Shown here: positions 54,124 to 64,000 of the stretch, piece by piece
Numbering within the stretch: position 1 is the stretch's first letter
How the letters are laid out: every line of letters starts with the position of its first letter
Assembly: GCA_964023275.1 (NCBI GenBank)
Contig: OZ029916.1
Coordinates: 12,392,607-12,456,606, forward strand
DNA length: 64,000 bases
Direction of reading: 5' to 3'
Source of the DNA: Norana najaformis
Taxonomy: Eukaryota > Annelida > Clitellata > Crassiclitellata > Hormogastridae
Notes under the pieces: model-generated
The model's database searches: none
What the model saw: the letters and a program-made list of their open reading frames with translations, nothing else
What the model was told of the DNA's origin: nothing
Translations under genes and position numbers: made by a program

Positions 54124-54828
54124 AGGTGGCATCTCTATCTTGCTGGTGTCAGATATTAATGACTAGTTCTGACTGTGAACATCTGGTCTGTGCTAATATA
54201 TTTATTGCTTAGCCTTACTCATTACTTTACCCAATGTCTAAGCTGAATAACTTCTATAGAGCCTGTATGTCTTCTGTCATAGTCCGTCCAGTCTTGAAAA
54301 ATTGGAACGTCCCGTTCCAAGCTAATACAATAGTACACATAACATTAAGCTAGAAAATAGTCCGTAAAAGTAACATCTAAGAAAATGAATGTTCGTGTCC
54401 ATTTAAAGCAACTAAATAAAAGCTATTAATGTGCGATAGTTTAAAAGCGTATAAACGTTTAGAAACGAAAAATACTTTAGTGTCTGAGTACAATTATAAG
54501 CTAATTCAAAACATTTAGACAAACGTGAAAGCACTGATAGTGAGCACAAAAATACTGACATTATAAGCTACATAAGATTACATAATTAAGCGAATATACT
54601 CATTGTCAAAAAGCACAGCACACTTCTATGTATCACTAATATATATGATTGCTAGAAAAATACGATTAAAATGCGATTAATATAAAGACGATGGCGACAT
54701 TGTAAAAGAAACATGTCGTCCAAGTTGGTTGACGCTTTTGACAGAAAAGCCTTTTCGAATTTGAGCTGTTGTATTCTTGACAGCTGTTAGGCTTGACCGG
54801 AAGTTCGTGGTCAACCGTGTCGTCTCGT
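54124..54828 (-). other. Untranslated stretch between env and polypurine tract
   Basis: About 700 bases without a coding frame in the element's sense. Long for a Ty3-class element; function not evident. Confidence 0.5.
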
Positions 54829-57234
54829 TCAGAGCGATACATAGAAGGCATGCCGTCCGTGAATGAAAAACAAATAACACACATAACTGTTAATAAACAT
54901 GGAAGACAATTTAATACGTTCTAGCCATGAAATGCGGCAAGTAGTTGCCAATTGCAACACTTTCTCAGTATGCTTGTTAACCAGTTTAAAATCTGCCCAC
55001 TGTATATTCAGTTGTGGACGAATAAAACCTGATACAAAAATCTCATTGCATAAATTTGCTCCATTGACTATATAGTCAGCAGGACATCCTGTCACTGATT
55101 GCAGCTTAATAGACATACAACTGTTGTTAGCTTTAATTTCCAAATAAACATCAAAATCAGTGGTGGAAGTAGGTTGACGAAAACAACAACTCCAAATATG
55201 TTTGCAAATATAATAAAGTATCAAAAACAGAATTAAATAGTTAATGAGTCCCAAGGGAATGTACAAGTCCCAGGACGAGAGTGAAGGAAGTGGTGTAGTA
55301 ATAGGTGGTGTTACTATTAGTAATGAAGGGATCGTTTTAGCGCTGACACCTGGTGTCTGACTGGTAATGACTGCTAGCGCGGCTGCCGTTAGCTTCAAAC
55401 GATAGGCTAGCCAGAGAAACATGATAAGATTAGCGAAGGTGACTGTAGCTGTAGCTATGGTAATATACCCAGGAGGTGTTAGGAAGAAATTTGACGGTAC
55501 TGACAAGTCTCCTGTTAAGATAGGGTCAATCATAGATCCAAAAATGTGCTCGTCCGCTTTTGAAGCATTTACAACTTTATCTAGCTCATATTTAAGCACA
55601 CGAGACGTAGCCAGTTTATCTTCAAAAGAATGGTTAAAGAATTTCATAGGTGGTAATTTTACAGTTAATGGCTGTGTTAACAATTTATCTGCTGAAAAGG
55701 CACTCAATGTGTCATTGTCAAAGAAGTGCTGTAATAAAGCTAAATTTACTGGATACTGTGGTAATGATGATACATTACTTGGTGGTAAACTACATTGAGA
55801 AAGGCGAGGAGGGATGTGAGCGTGTGGGATGGATATAGCGCACCCACATGGAACAGTAAAGATGCAGTAAGTACAACCGTCATGATTGCGACGTTTTTCA
55901 TTAGGACAATGAATTTTAATCCACTGCGCATGACGTACTAACACTTGTGGATAATCTAATATGAAAAGACCTGCATCTCGTTCACTATCTGGGATCACAT
56001 TAAAGTTACATTTTGCCTGTAAATCTTCAGTATCATCAAAATATAATGACATTAGACAAGATGGATCTTGGGTAGATCTAAGAGTAGTCATTGCAAAATT
56101 ATCGAAAACTGAAATATCATGGTTAACCTCGGTGAAATATTCGTCATCTGGTGAGATTAATAGATACTGAGCTGATGTTTGAATAAGTGTGAGAAGTGAT
56201 GAATCATTGTGAAATGGGACTGGAAAAGTCTTAATCTGATAAACGTCTAAATACTCAACTGATGATGAAAGAGGAAATTTAATCGTAACATAGATATCAG
56301 AACCACTTCGTATGAGGAGAAAATCATGACTTTTATAATAGTAGGCTGGATCAGAGTGAGTAAGTGTGAAAGCTGAATACTTAGCGGATAAGGTAGTTTC
56401 AATGCTTGTAAGAGTAGTTTGTAGAGTAGAAGCTGGAAATAGAGAAGCTGGTAAAAAACCTGAAATTAATAACTCTACAGCGTTATACAGTTCTTGCACT
56501 TATTGCTGTAAAATAAGATAATCATAAACCTTAGAAAACATGCGATATAACAATACTTCCAAATCAGAATCGAACTTACGAATCCAACGTTTTTGGCCTA
56601 CAAGAGTATTAAATAGATCAGTGTACTGTTGTTGTATTAACTCTTCCATATTTGCAAATCTTTCCTGTGTTAAAGAAATAAATGATGACATCCTAGATGC
56701 ATGTAATTGAAAATTAGAAACTATCTTCGATTGTGATTGCTGGATGGCTTGTACGTGTGAAGTTAATACTTTAACATCTTCTTCTGTCGCAGTACCAAAC
56801 AAATAACGTGAAATTTGACCAATAAAAGGTAAAAGTGAACGTTTATTTTTGGTAAAAGCAGAAGGAAGAGGTGAGTGTGGTATAAGGTCATATGCTGCTT
56901 GCAATGTATGTTTTAGTTGGCTTTGTGAGTGATTAGCAAAATCAGTGGCTAGATCGATTAACACTGCAAATTCAGAACACATTTCTTCATAAGCTACATA
57001 ATTGCACAAATCTTGTACTGGCTTCCATTCCTTTAGAGAAGGCATAGGAAAATGAAATGTATGTGCCCAAGAATCATCTTTAGGCATTACGTGTCCTTTA
57101 TGGCTAAAAACAACTCCATAATTGTAACGTTGCACTGCACGTACTTGTGAAGTAGATGATGCTACTCCATAAATGGTAATCAAGAACTTGCAAAGATAGA
57201 AAAATTCCATGCTAGAACAAAAAATAAATAGCAT
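54829..57234 (-). pseudogene. env: F-type envelope gene (env), interrupted by one in-frame TAA
   Basis: The minus frame opens with ATG at 57234 and continues to a stop at 54829-54831, apart from a TAA at 56502-56500 after residue 244. The part before the stop has a hydrophobic N-terminus (about 1-26, signal peptide), a KNKR basic site (129-132) followed by a hydrophobic LLPFIGQISRYLFGT stretch (fusion-peptide-like), and helical heptads with QAIQQSQSKI. The part after it (555 further codons) has the cysteine cluster CTYCIFTVPCGCAI and two hydrophobic segments near its residues 345-368 and 411-435. This order is that of baculovirus-F/errantivirus-type fusion proteins: cleavage site, fusion peptide, coiled coil, ectodomain, membrane anchor. 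Expression would need a spliced RNA because it lies 586 bases after pol. The break means this copy should not give a full protein unless the stop is read through or is a sequencing error. Confidence 0.85.
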
Positions 57235-57820
57235 GCGTTGAGAGCGAGCTCCCTTATAATGCTTATGAGCCCGACAATATAAAATCCTTCATAACCTTAC
57301 AAAACTGGCACACACTACATAATAATTACAGATAACTAGACCTTGTGACTATGTCACTTTTTATAGCTCCTTAGATACTCCGATCTAATTGTATATCTCG
57401 TCTTCACCGTGTCAATTACGTAAGACAATCATCTCATAACATATATAGACATAGCATAACATACGAAACGAATCATCATTAGTTAATATACGCGGCTTAC
57501 TCTTGATCTGATCAGACTTTGACTGCTGTCCGTACTATAAATATACGCGTGATTTTAGTTTATATGGTAATAATATTAAAGATAAAGTTTAAATTTTGAC
57601 AAAGGATGAACATACAGCTGAAAGAGCAAAAGATAGACTTGTTTGGAGAATAATGGCCACTTTTCCCCAAAATACTCGGATACTGTAATATCCAACTTCG
57701 TACAAAATTTTATTGAGGATCCTCTTTTTGAAATTTGAAATTTCAATTATGCATTTATGACAGTGTTAATAAATATATATAAAAATTTGCGTAGTTCGTG
57801 ATACTTCGATTATCAATCGT
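57235..57820 (-). other. pol-env spacer
   Basis: No frame in the element's sense. A splice acceptor for a subgenomic env RNA would be expected here; I could not single one out. Confidence 0.5.
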
Positions 57821-60800
57821 TTATGAATTAGTTAATTTACGTATCTTCTTGCGCTTTCTACCTGCCAATGTGTGGGATATATGATACTCATGTTTCAAAG
57901 CATTAGTTACATTACATTCTGGTTCCCACGATGGCGCTGTTGAAGGGTCAGCCCATAGCACCTTATAATATCTATTACCTTGCCTACCTCGACAAGCAAG
58001 CAATTTCTTAACTTCATACCACTTTTGGCTGGGGTTACTACTACTCGGTGGTGTAGAGTCGTCGACGGGAAATGCAGATGCGGGGGTTTGCGTCTGAGGA
58101 ACCGTCGAGGCCTTGGCGCTCGAATGAATGGGATCCGTGGGGTGGGGATCTGATGGTTCCGCCGTCGAACCTGCTGAAGGTAACAGGTTTTGGAATCGTG
58201 AGAGAAGCATGTCACGCCCGCCGACATGTAGTCGTAGTCTGTTGACGTGTACTGGGCTGGGATGCTTTTTGTTAGACTTTACGTCTCGAAGATGGTAAGT
58301 GTCGTTTGGTCCCTTGAGCACGACATAGAATGGACCTTCAAATTTCTTTCGAAGTTTTGGACACTGTCCTTTAGGAATGTGAGGATTGTAGAGCCACACA
58401 TAAGTACCTGGAGCAAAATCTGCTGGTCTTTGATCTTTATCATAATACTTTTTGTATTTTTCTTGAGCTTTGAGAATATTCTGTTTCGCTACTTCTCTTG
58501 TAACTTCCATTTTAGGCAACATATGTCTGATATACGTATCAGCGTCCATTTTCCCTGTAGATGGCTGAATTAAAGCACTTTCCAATGGCATTTTTAATTC
58601 TCTTCCAAAAAGTACTGCGTAAGGGGTTAGCTGAGTACTGGCAGATGGTGAACCTCTCAATGCATACAGAATGGATGGTAAATACTGATCCCAATCCTGC
58701 TGTTTCGTACAATACGAACGTAAGGCTTGCCATAAAACTGACCAGTAACGCTCTACCTGACTATTAGTCTGTGGATGGTAACTTGAAGTAAGCGTTCGTT
58801 TAACATTAAAACGTTTACAAAGTTCTGAGACTAAGGTAGACATAAAGTTCTGGCCTCTGTCTGAAATAAGAGACACAGGTGGGCCATATCTAGTAAAAAC
58901 CTGAGAATATAACACATCGGCTATTGTACTGGCTTTCTGATCTTTTACAGCAAATGCTTCAGGATATTTACTTAAAGATTCTACTGCAAGCAGAATGTAT
59001 TTATTCCCATTTGCCGTCACTGGCAATTCGCCCGCAAAGTCTATATGCCAGCGGCCAAAGAGATCCTCTACGGGTAAGGGATGTAACTGAGCCTTAATGG
59101 GATGACTAGGCCTTTTAGATTGCTGACAGACTTCACAAGACGCTATGTAGGTCATAGCATTTTTGTACATTTGGCGCCAATGATAACGAGATCTTAAAGT
59201 TAGATAACAACGATCTTGGCCTGAATGGGCCATTGCGTCATGACACGCAGCCAGCACTTGCTCTCTAAGACTAGCAGGTATGGCTAATTGTCGTATCAGC
59301 GGTCTAACCTTATTAATGTTTTTAGCTCTAGGCTGATATAGGTGGTATAAAATACCATCTAGCAGACTATACTGTTCTGCTTCTATACTTATCCTACGAG
59401 CTTCTGCAATGTTTTCAGGCAGCAAATTAGATTCCATATAGTCAATAATAGGCTTAAGTTCTAAGCACTGTCTTTGAGCTTGCCTAATATCAGAATCAGA
59501 AAATAGTTTATAGTCTAACAGATCGATATCAGAGCTAGCAGAGTCAGAATTCTCATTAGTCTCTGTTATTGGAGCCAATGTCACAGAATGCTCATTATAG
59601 TGAAAAGACACTTCCTCGTTTATATCTGATTTTGAATCAAACATTGATGCGAGGTAAAAGTCATCATTCAGAAATTCGTCTGATGGATCCACCGGAGGAG
59701 GTGGTGGATGTTTCATTCGTGAGAGGGCGTCGGCTGCAGCGTTGGCCTTGCCTGAGCGATAATGGATAGTAAATCGGTATCCTTGCAGTAATAACGACCA
59801 ACGAGCAAGCCTGCCAGTCGAAGCTTTAATGCTTTGGATCCAGGACAGTGATAGATGGTCAGTGTACACGATAAATGGTGTATTAATTAGAAATGGTCGG
59901 AAATGTCTAATAGCTTCGACCAAAGCTAATGCCTCTAATTCAGTTACTAAATAACGAGTCTCTGCGTCTCGTAGCGCTCTCCCTCCAAATTCCAAGGGAA
60001 CGTCTCTACCTTCTTTATCATACTGACTTAAGATATAACCTATGGCAGAGGTTGATGCGTCTACCGATAGGTTGAATGGTTTATGCATATCTGCAAATGC
60101 CAAAGTCGGCGTCATGATTAAGGATTTCTTCAAAGTCTGAAATGCTTCTTCGCATCCTTTTGTCCACAGAAAAGATACGCCCTTTCTAAGCAGTTCATTC
60201 AAAGGTGCTGCTATTTTTGCAAAACCTTTAACAAATCGACGGTAAAAGTTACAGAGTCCCATGAATTGCCTCAATTGCGTGACATTTGTAGGTTGATCAT
60301 AAGCTTTGATCTTTTCGACCTTAGATGGATCTACCGCTATCCCTGATGACGATAGAATGTGGCCTAGGAACTTTACCTGCGGCATTGCGAACTGACATTT
60401 TTCTGGATGAAGACGAAGGTTCGCCTCTCTGAGCTTGTCAAATACTTCTTGCAGATGTAATAGATGTTCTTCGAATGAACCAGAGAAAATAAGAACGTCA
60501 TCCACATAAACGAGAAGGTGATGATACAGACCTGCTTTGAAGACTGTCTGTAAAAGCTTTTGGAACGTAGGTGCTGCATTACAAGCTCCAAACGGAAGTC
60601 GGTTAAAACAGTACGAACCTGATTGCGTTGAGAAAGCTGTTTTGTCTTTGGTAGATGGATCCAACAAAATCTGCCAATAGCCTGATCTAAGATCTAATGC
60701 AGAAAAGAATGATGGATGATGATCAGCCATCGTATCAAGCACAGTTTCCAACGTAGGAAGAGGAAACGACATGACTACCGTCTGCCGATTGAGACCTCTC

Positions 60801-62128
60801 AAGTCCACTACGAATCTAGGAGTCAGCGACTGCTTCTTTGCCACTAGGATAACGGGTGACTGCCACAGAGAGAAGCTTTCAGATATAATGCCGTTTTCCA
60901 AAAGTTCTTGGGTTTGTCTTTCGATCTCTTTGCGTGCCTCAGGCGAATGGCGATATTGACGGGACCGAACAGGGGGGCCGAATGTATCGATGCGGTGAGT
61001 GACCAAATTACAGCCAGGCAGATCGGATAAGTCTTTCGCAAAGACTGAGCGGTTGGCATACAGAAGATTAATGAGTTGATCGTGTTGTTGAGTAGCCAAC
61101 GCAAGACCTTCCAACGAGATGCCTAAGTCTTTCAAGGCGGCTATCTGCGTCGGTAGGTCACAGGATGACTCGCCGGTTGCTGGAGTAGTGGAGGTGGTGG
61201 AGGAAGAGGTTGGAGCCGTCGAGTTTGTAATTGAGACAGCTGCGGTGGCCGATGGTGACAATGAGGCTGCTGAAGCGGAGGGCGCCGGCGATAATAGGGC
61301 CTCCGCATGTTGGATTAGGGCTATAGGTAACTTGCTTGCTAGTTTAACCTCATCATTGCCTGGGTTTAAAATTTGCACTACTGAAAGTTTACATTTTGGA
61401 CGCACTAATATGTTTGCAACCAGAAAATTTTGTTGAGGTGCCATTTGCAGCGGCGATATCATACAATCAATATTTACAAAACGCTTAGGTATCCGTACAG
61501 GAATTAGCATTGCTGTCCGAGGCGATATACACACATTGGCATGAAGTCTTAAAATCGAGCCGTCAGTCTGATCTTTAAATAGAAGACCCAGAGTAACTAA
61601 GTTTTCAAAGAAAGTAACAGTTCTAGACGAATAGTCAATCACTGCCTTACTAAATAACAGAAAATCTTGCCCAAGAATTAGGTCATGCACCAAATTCTCA
61701 ACAACAAAAAACTGAAACTGGATTGTAAGTCCATTAAGATTAATCGGTAATTCTACTTTCCCTAAGGATTGCAAAGGTTTGCTATTGGCGCCACACAAAT
61801 TCACAGGTGACGATGTGTCGAGTGTTTGTTTGTGTTTAGGCAGCTGCTGAAATAGCTTTAGCGAGATGGCTGATTTTACTGCGCCACTATCCACGAGAGC
61901 CTTCTTGTGCCTCCCAATGATGTATACAGAGATTTCTCCCGAACAATTAAATGCATGCCTTGCAGATGAACCAGTTCTAGAATGATATCTAGAATGTGAG
62001 TGTGTTTGAGTGCCAAGTGTCGACGAATCATTATTTCTCGAAAATGACGGAAAAGCATCTAAATCTATCTCCTTTCGAAAACTCTGTTTTCGCCTACCAG
62101 GAGCAATGGACCTGGCAGGCGCGTATAC
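57821..62128 (-). CDS. pol: Pol polyprotein: protease, RT, RNase H, integrase, chromodomain-like tail
   Basis: The frame is open from just after the gag UAG (62128) to a TAA at 57821; I checked 62128-61895 codon by codon and found no stop. Counting from the V of VDSGA at 61894: protease DSGA at 2-5 and ILGQD at 73-77; RT about 310-560 with LPFGACNAAPTFQ and YVDD at 463-466; RNase H with D612, E654, D679 and ADALSR; integrase zinc finger H885, H890, C920, C923; core D952, D1012, E1048 (D,D35E); GPF-like FEGPFYVV near 1185; and a chromodomain-like module at about 1291-1342 (WYEVKKLLACRG, RYYKVLWAD, APSWEP). About 1,435 codons after the UAG. All catalytic residues appear present. It is expressed, by inference, through readthrough as Gag-Pol. 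Confidence 0.95.
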   Translation of the reverse strand, partial: VYAPARSIAPGRRKQSFRKEIDLDAFPSFSRNNDSSTLGTQTHSHSRYHSRTGSSARHAFNCSGEISVYIIGRHKKALVDSGAVKSAISLKLFQQLPKHKQTLDTSSPVNLCGANSKPLQSLGKVELPINLNGLTIQFQFFVVENLVHDLILGQDFLLFSKAVIDYSSRTVTFFENLVTLGLLFKDQTDGSILRLHANVCISPRTAMLIPVRIPKRFVNIDCMISPLQMAPQQNFLVANILVRPKCKLSVVQILNPGNDEVKLASKLPIALIQHAEALLSPAPSASAASLSPSATAAVSITNSTAPTSSSTTSTTPATGESSCDLPTQIAALKDLGISLEGLALATQQHDQLINLLYANRSVFAKDLSDLPGCNLVTHRIDTFGPPVRSRQYRHSPEARKEIERQTQELLENGIISESFSLWQSPVILVAKKQSLTPRFVVDLRGLNRQTVVMSFPLPTLETVLDTMADHHPSFFSALDLRSGYWQILLDPSTKDKTAFSTQSGSYCFNRLPFGACNAAPTFQKLLQTVFKAGLYHHLLVYVDDVLIFSGSFEEHLLHLQEVFDKLREANLRLHPEKCQFAMPQVKFLGHILSSSGIAVDPSKVEKIKAYDQPTNVTQLRQFMGLCNFYRRFVKGFAKIAAPLNELLRKGVSFLWTKGCEEAFQTLKKSLIMTPTLAFADMHKPFNLSVDASTSAIGYILSQYDKEGRDVPLEFGGRALRDAETRYLVTELEALALVEAIRHFRPFLINTPFIVYTDHLSLSWIQSIKASTGRLARWSLLLQGYRFTIHYRSGKANAAADALSRMKHPPPPPVDPSDEFLNDDFYLASMFDSKSDINEEVSFHYNEHSVTLAPITETNENSDSASSDIDLLDYKLFSDSDIRQAQRQCLELKPIIDYMESNLLPENIAEARRISIEAEQYSLLDGILYHLYQPRAKNINKVRPLIRQLAIPASLREQVLAACHDAMAHSGQDRCYLTLRSRYHWRQMYKNAMTYIASCEVCQQSKRPSHPIKAQLHPLPVEDLFGRWHIDFAGELPVTANGNKYILLAVESLSKYPEAFAVKDQKASTIADVLYSQVFTRYGPPVSLISDRGQNFMSTLVSELCKRFNVKRTLTSSYHPQTNSQVERYWSVLWQALRSYCTKQQDWDQYLPSILYALRGSPSASTQLTPYAVLFGRELKMPLESALIQPSTGKMDADTYIRHMLPKMEVTREVAKQNILKAQEKYKKYYDKDQRPADFAPGTYVWLYNPHIPKGQCPKLRKKFEGPFYVVLKGPNDTYHLRDVKSNKKHPSPVHVNRLRLHVGGRDMLLSRFQNLLPSAGSTAEPSDPHPTDPIHSSAKASTVPQTQTPASAFPVDDSTPPSSSNPSQKWYEVKKLLACRGRQGNRYYKVLWADPSTAPSWEPECNVTNALKHEYHISHTLAGRKRKKIRKLTNS

Positions 62129-62131
62129 CTA
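62076..62131 (-). promoter_or_regulatory. Gag-pol readthrough signal: UAG plus stem-loops
   Basis: UAG (62131-62129) separates gag and pol in one frame. After a 7-nt spacer (GUAUACG) the RNA can form an 11-bp stem, CGCCUGCCAGG with CCUGGUAGGCG (62121-62111 and 62101-62091), one G-U pair, 9-nt loop. A second 7-bp hairpin (CGAAAAC / GUUUUCG, 3-nt loop, 62092-62076) overlaps its 3' end by two bases, so the two compete slightly. The layout parallels the UAG, short spacer and structured RNA of murine leukaemia virus. A pseudoknot with the first loop is not obvious (only a UCC/GGA match). Confidence 0.75.
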
Positions 62132-64000
62132 TGGATAATTACGCCTGCCAGTCCTGCAAGCCTGGGGGATGTGGTTATATCCCGAACAAATGTGACACCG
62201 TTTTCCTTTGGCTGGACAGGCGCCTGGGGGATGCGATTGAAGACATTTGTCGCATCTTTGGTAATTTGACATTGCCCAATTGTTACGAAAAGCGTTAGCT
62301 GAATTTGGCCTCCATTGATTGTACCTTCGGGGTCCCGTGGCAAAATTTTGCGGTGGCGGCCTGTTAGGTATGCGATTGTATGCCCTTTGAGGATATTGAC
62401 CATTCCCTTGCCTATTGTTATTAACAAAGGTGCTTTGCTCAGCGCAGGCGTGTGCCGTATTTGTGTACGCGTTATGATCATTATTATGGCTACAACACCT
62501 ATGCTTACATGAAGAGGAATCGTTAACTCCTGAAAAATCGTTATCTTCGGGTGGCAGCGTAAAAGAAACTTTACGTGCTGTATTTTCGTTACGCACTGGG
62601 GCTAATGAACTCGGTTGTAGGTTTTGTAACTGCTTCTGCATATCAGTTAAGGTCTTCATAATTTCGGCACTGGCTGAGCCTTCTGGATCTGTTGCTACCT
62701 CAAATAAATTTGCAGTTTGCAACAGTTCCTCTAGTGTTTTAACGCCTTTTTGCAAGACGCAGTTACGCACAGATGGTTGAAGTCCACAAATAGCAATTTG
62801 GAACACTGTGGCGCTATCCAAATTCAAGCGCTCAGCTTTAGCTAGTATGCTATCGACAAAATCCTCTACCGACTGACCAACTAACTGCTTAGCTGACCAT
62901 AGGACTGCAGTGTCCTTCCATTTTTTCTCATTTTTTGTGTAACGAGTGAGAAAAAGATTAGTAAGATGAGCAAGAGTTTGACAGTTAGATTTGCTAATTG
63001 TCTTAAACCACACTGCTGCTTGATCTCTAAGCAACAATTCAAAAGCTGAAATTGCGCTTTCCTCATCTAATTCGTGAAAATTGACCCAAAGTTCAAACAA
63101 ACGTAAAAATTCTCTTGCATCTCCATCTCCAGAGAATGCGGGTGGACAGAAAAGACCACTTCGAGATAATTGACCTCTTTTTTGTGTGCCTTTTAGGTTC
63201 AAATCAGTGTTAGGCGCTATAGTAGCTTCCTCGGTATGGACTTTCTCCACGTCCAACACTTCCCTTACGGGTGTAGTGGGTTTGCCTTCGGATATTGGTT
63301 TTGGCCTTGCAACAATCGGTCTGAAATGTGTTGATGAGGGTGTATCTAAACGACCGATCTGATAGCGTGATACAAATGTATGTTCATTATAACTCGGATT
63401 CTCCAACTGATTCCTAGCCAATAGATCATTGTCATTACCAACGACTCTAGAATTGCCCTCTGAGTCATGAACCACAGTAAGAGGCCTAAAAAGGGTGTCC
63501 GAGTGTCTTGCATCTCGAGATTCGAACTCTGGCCGTGCCAGGGCCACCATGTCTGTTTGACATTCTTCGTCCATTACTGCCCTCTGTGGATTATCTGGTA
63601 AACTCGCTGGCCTATGAAATGCCATATTCGACGTATTTGCACAATAACGTGAGGCAAAATCTAACGTATTAACATTGTCGAGAGAATGTGTGGGCGAGCT
63701 GATAATATGCCGCGATGTTCTATCATAATCATACACTCTTAAATTGGCTGCACTAGCTGTTAAAGCTTCATCAGCCTGCAATAATGTGTCACAGAGTTGC
63801 GAAAAATGGTCTTGCGGATCTGCAGGATTTATTCCTGTCTGCGGGTTTGACCGTTCTGTTTGCTGTTGCCTCATGTTTGCATCGGGGTCTATCTGATATT
63901 CGTGCGCCGCGCTCAGTGAGCGTGTAACTAAAGCTCCTGGACCTGATTGCACTAGCCTAGATGGATCATATAAAAGTTTGCGGTTACCAGTAGAATCCAT
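62129..64000 (-). CDS. gag: Gag polyprotein
   Basis: The 623-codon frame starts with an ATG whose last base is the window's last base, so whether it extends further is unknown. The middle (about 285-440: PPAFSGDGDAREFLRLFELW, then FELLLRDQAAVWFKTISKS, FLTRYTKNEKKWKDTAVLW and VEDFVDSILAKAERL) has the capsid-like pattern of Ty3/gypsy Gag. The C-terminus carries two zinc knuckles, CDKCLQSHPPGAC (583-595, slightly atypical spacing) and CHICSGYNHIPQAC (602-615, canonical CCHC), for RNA packaging. It ends NYP then UAG. The first 280 residues are polar and unassigned. Confidence 0.93.
   Translation of the reverse strand: MDSTGNRKLLYDPSRLVQSGPGALVTRSLSAAHEYQIDPDANMRQQQTERSNPQTGINPADPQDHFSQLCDTLLQADEALTASAANLRVYDYDRTSRHIISSPTHSLDNVNTLDFASRYCANTSNMAFHRPASLPDNPQRAVMDEECQTDMVALARPEFESRDARHSDTLFRPLTVVHDSEGNSRVVGNDNDLLARNQLENPSYNEHTFVSRYQIGRLDTPSSTHFRPIVARPKPISEGKPTTPVREVLDVEKVHTEEATIAPNTDLNLKGTQKRGQLSRSGLFCPPAFSGDGDAREFLRLFELWVNFHELDEESAISAFELLLRDQAAVWFKTISKSNCQTLAHLTNLFLTRYTKNEKKWKDTAVLWSAKQLVGQSVEDFVDSILAKAERLNLDSATVFQIAICGLQPSVRNCVLQKGVKTLEELLQTANLFEVATDPEGSASAEIMKTLTDMQKQLQNLQPSSLAPVRNENTARKVSFTLPPEDNDFSGVNDSSSCKHRCCSHNNDHNAYTNTAHACAEQSTFVNNNRQGNGQYPQRAYNRIPNRPPPQNFATGPRRYNQWRPNSANAFRNNWAMSNYQRCDKCLQSHPPGACPAKGKRCHICSGYNHIPQACRTGRRNYP

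Noticed and set aside
53842..54159. 105-codon hydrophobic ORF on the plus strand
   Set aside because: Lies inside the LTR, antisense to the element, with no family similarity.
55421..55798. Plus-strand ORF inside env
   Set aside because: Antisense shadow of the envelope gene.
62065..62481. Overlapping minus-strand ORF at the gag-pol junction as a frameshift product
   Set aside because: Gag and pol are already in the same frame separated by UAG; this second frame lacks protease or zinc-knuckle similarity.

Overview
The window looks like nuclear DNA of a multicellular animal, most likely an aquatic invertebrate. It is AT-rich and full of microsatellites, it carries fragments of many metazoan transposon families, and the only plausible host genes are split into short exons with GT/AG borders. 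No bacterial features, operons, tRNA or rRNA genes were seen. The octamer TAGGCCTA recurs at least eight times, a flavour I associate with echinoderm and hemichordate DNA, but that placement is weak.

Region by region. 1-5.2 kb: a CR1/L2-like LINE copy (called L2-A here), an RTE-like 3' fragment and two reversed LINE ends. 5.6-9.4 kb: remains of a DNA-polymerase-B bearing element, a ~190-bp tandem repeat, and a 453-bp MITE with a TAA target duplication. 9.5-11.8 kb: an intact 569-codon intronless gene of a multicopy metazoan family, with a TATA box and a CRE site. 12.5-17 kb: a second, nearly identical copy of the first 1.74 kb inside a longer L2-A copy, then a mosaic of inverted LINE pieces. 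17.6-22.1 kb: two decayed reverse-strand LINEs. 22.1-31.9 kb: the most host-like stretch, with candidate exons and a 29-bp inverted repeat that may be a divergent promoter. 32-39.5 kb: more LINEs, one inserted into an arm of a ~0.6-kb-arm inverted repeat. 39.6-41.1 kb: a phase-consistent four-exon gene model ending in AATAAA. 41.5-44.2 kb: simple repeats. 44.6-46 kb: a 47-bp minisatellite open in all three forward frames behind a TATA box. 46-52.9 kb: LINE fragments and a hAT transposase relic.

The right end (53.4-64.0 kb, minus strand) holds most of a Ty3/gypsy-class element: gag, pol, env, polypurine tract and 3' LTR; the 5' LTR lies beyond position 64000. Gag and pol share one frame and are separated by a single UAG, followed after 7 nt by an 11-bp stem-loop, the architecture of stop-codon readthrough in gammaretroviruses. 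Pol ends in a chromodomain-like module. The F-type env is interrupted by one in-frame TAA, so this copy probably cannot make a full envelope protein.

Family labels L2-A to L2-F are local names for this window. All alignments were made by eye; percent identities and family names need a database search.
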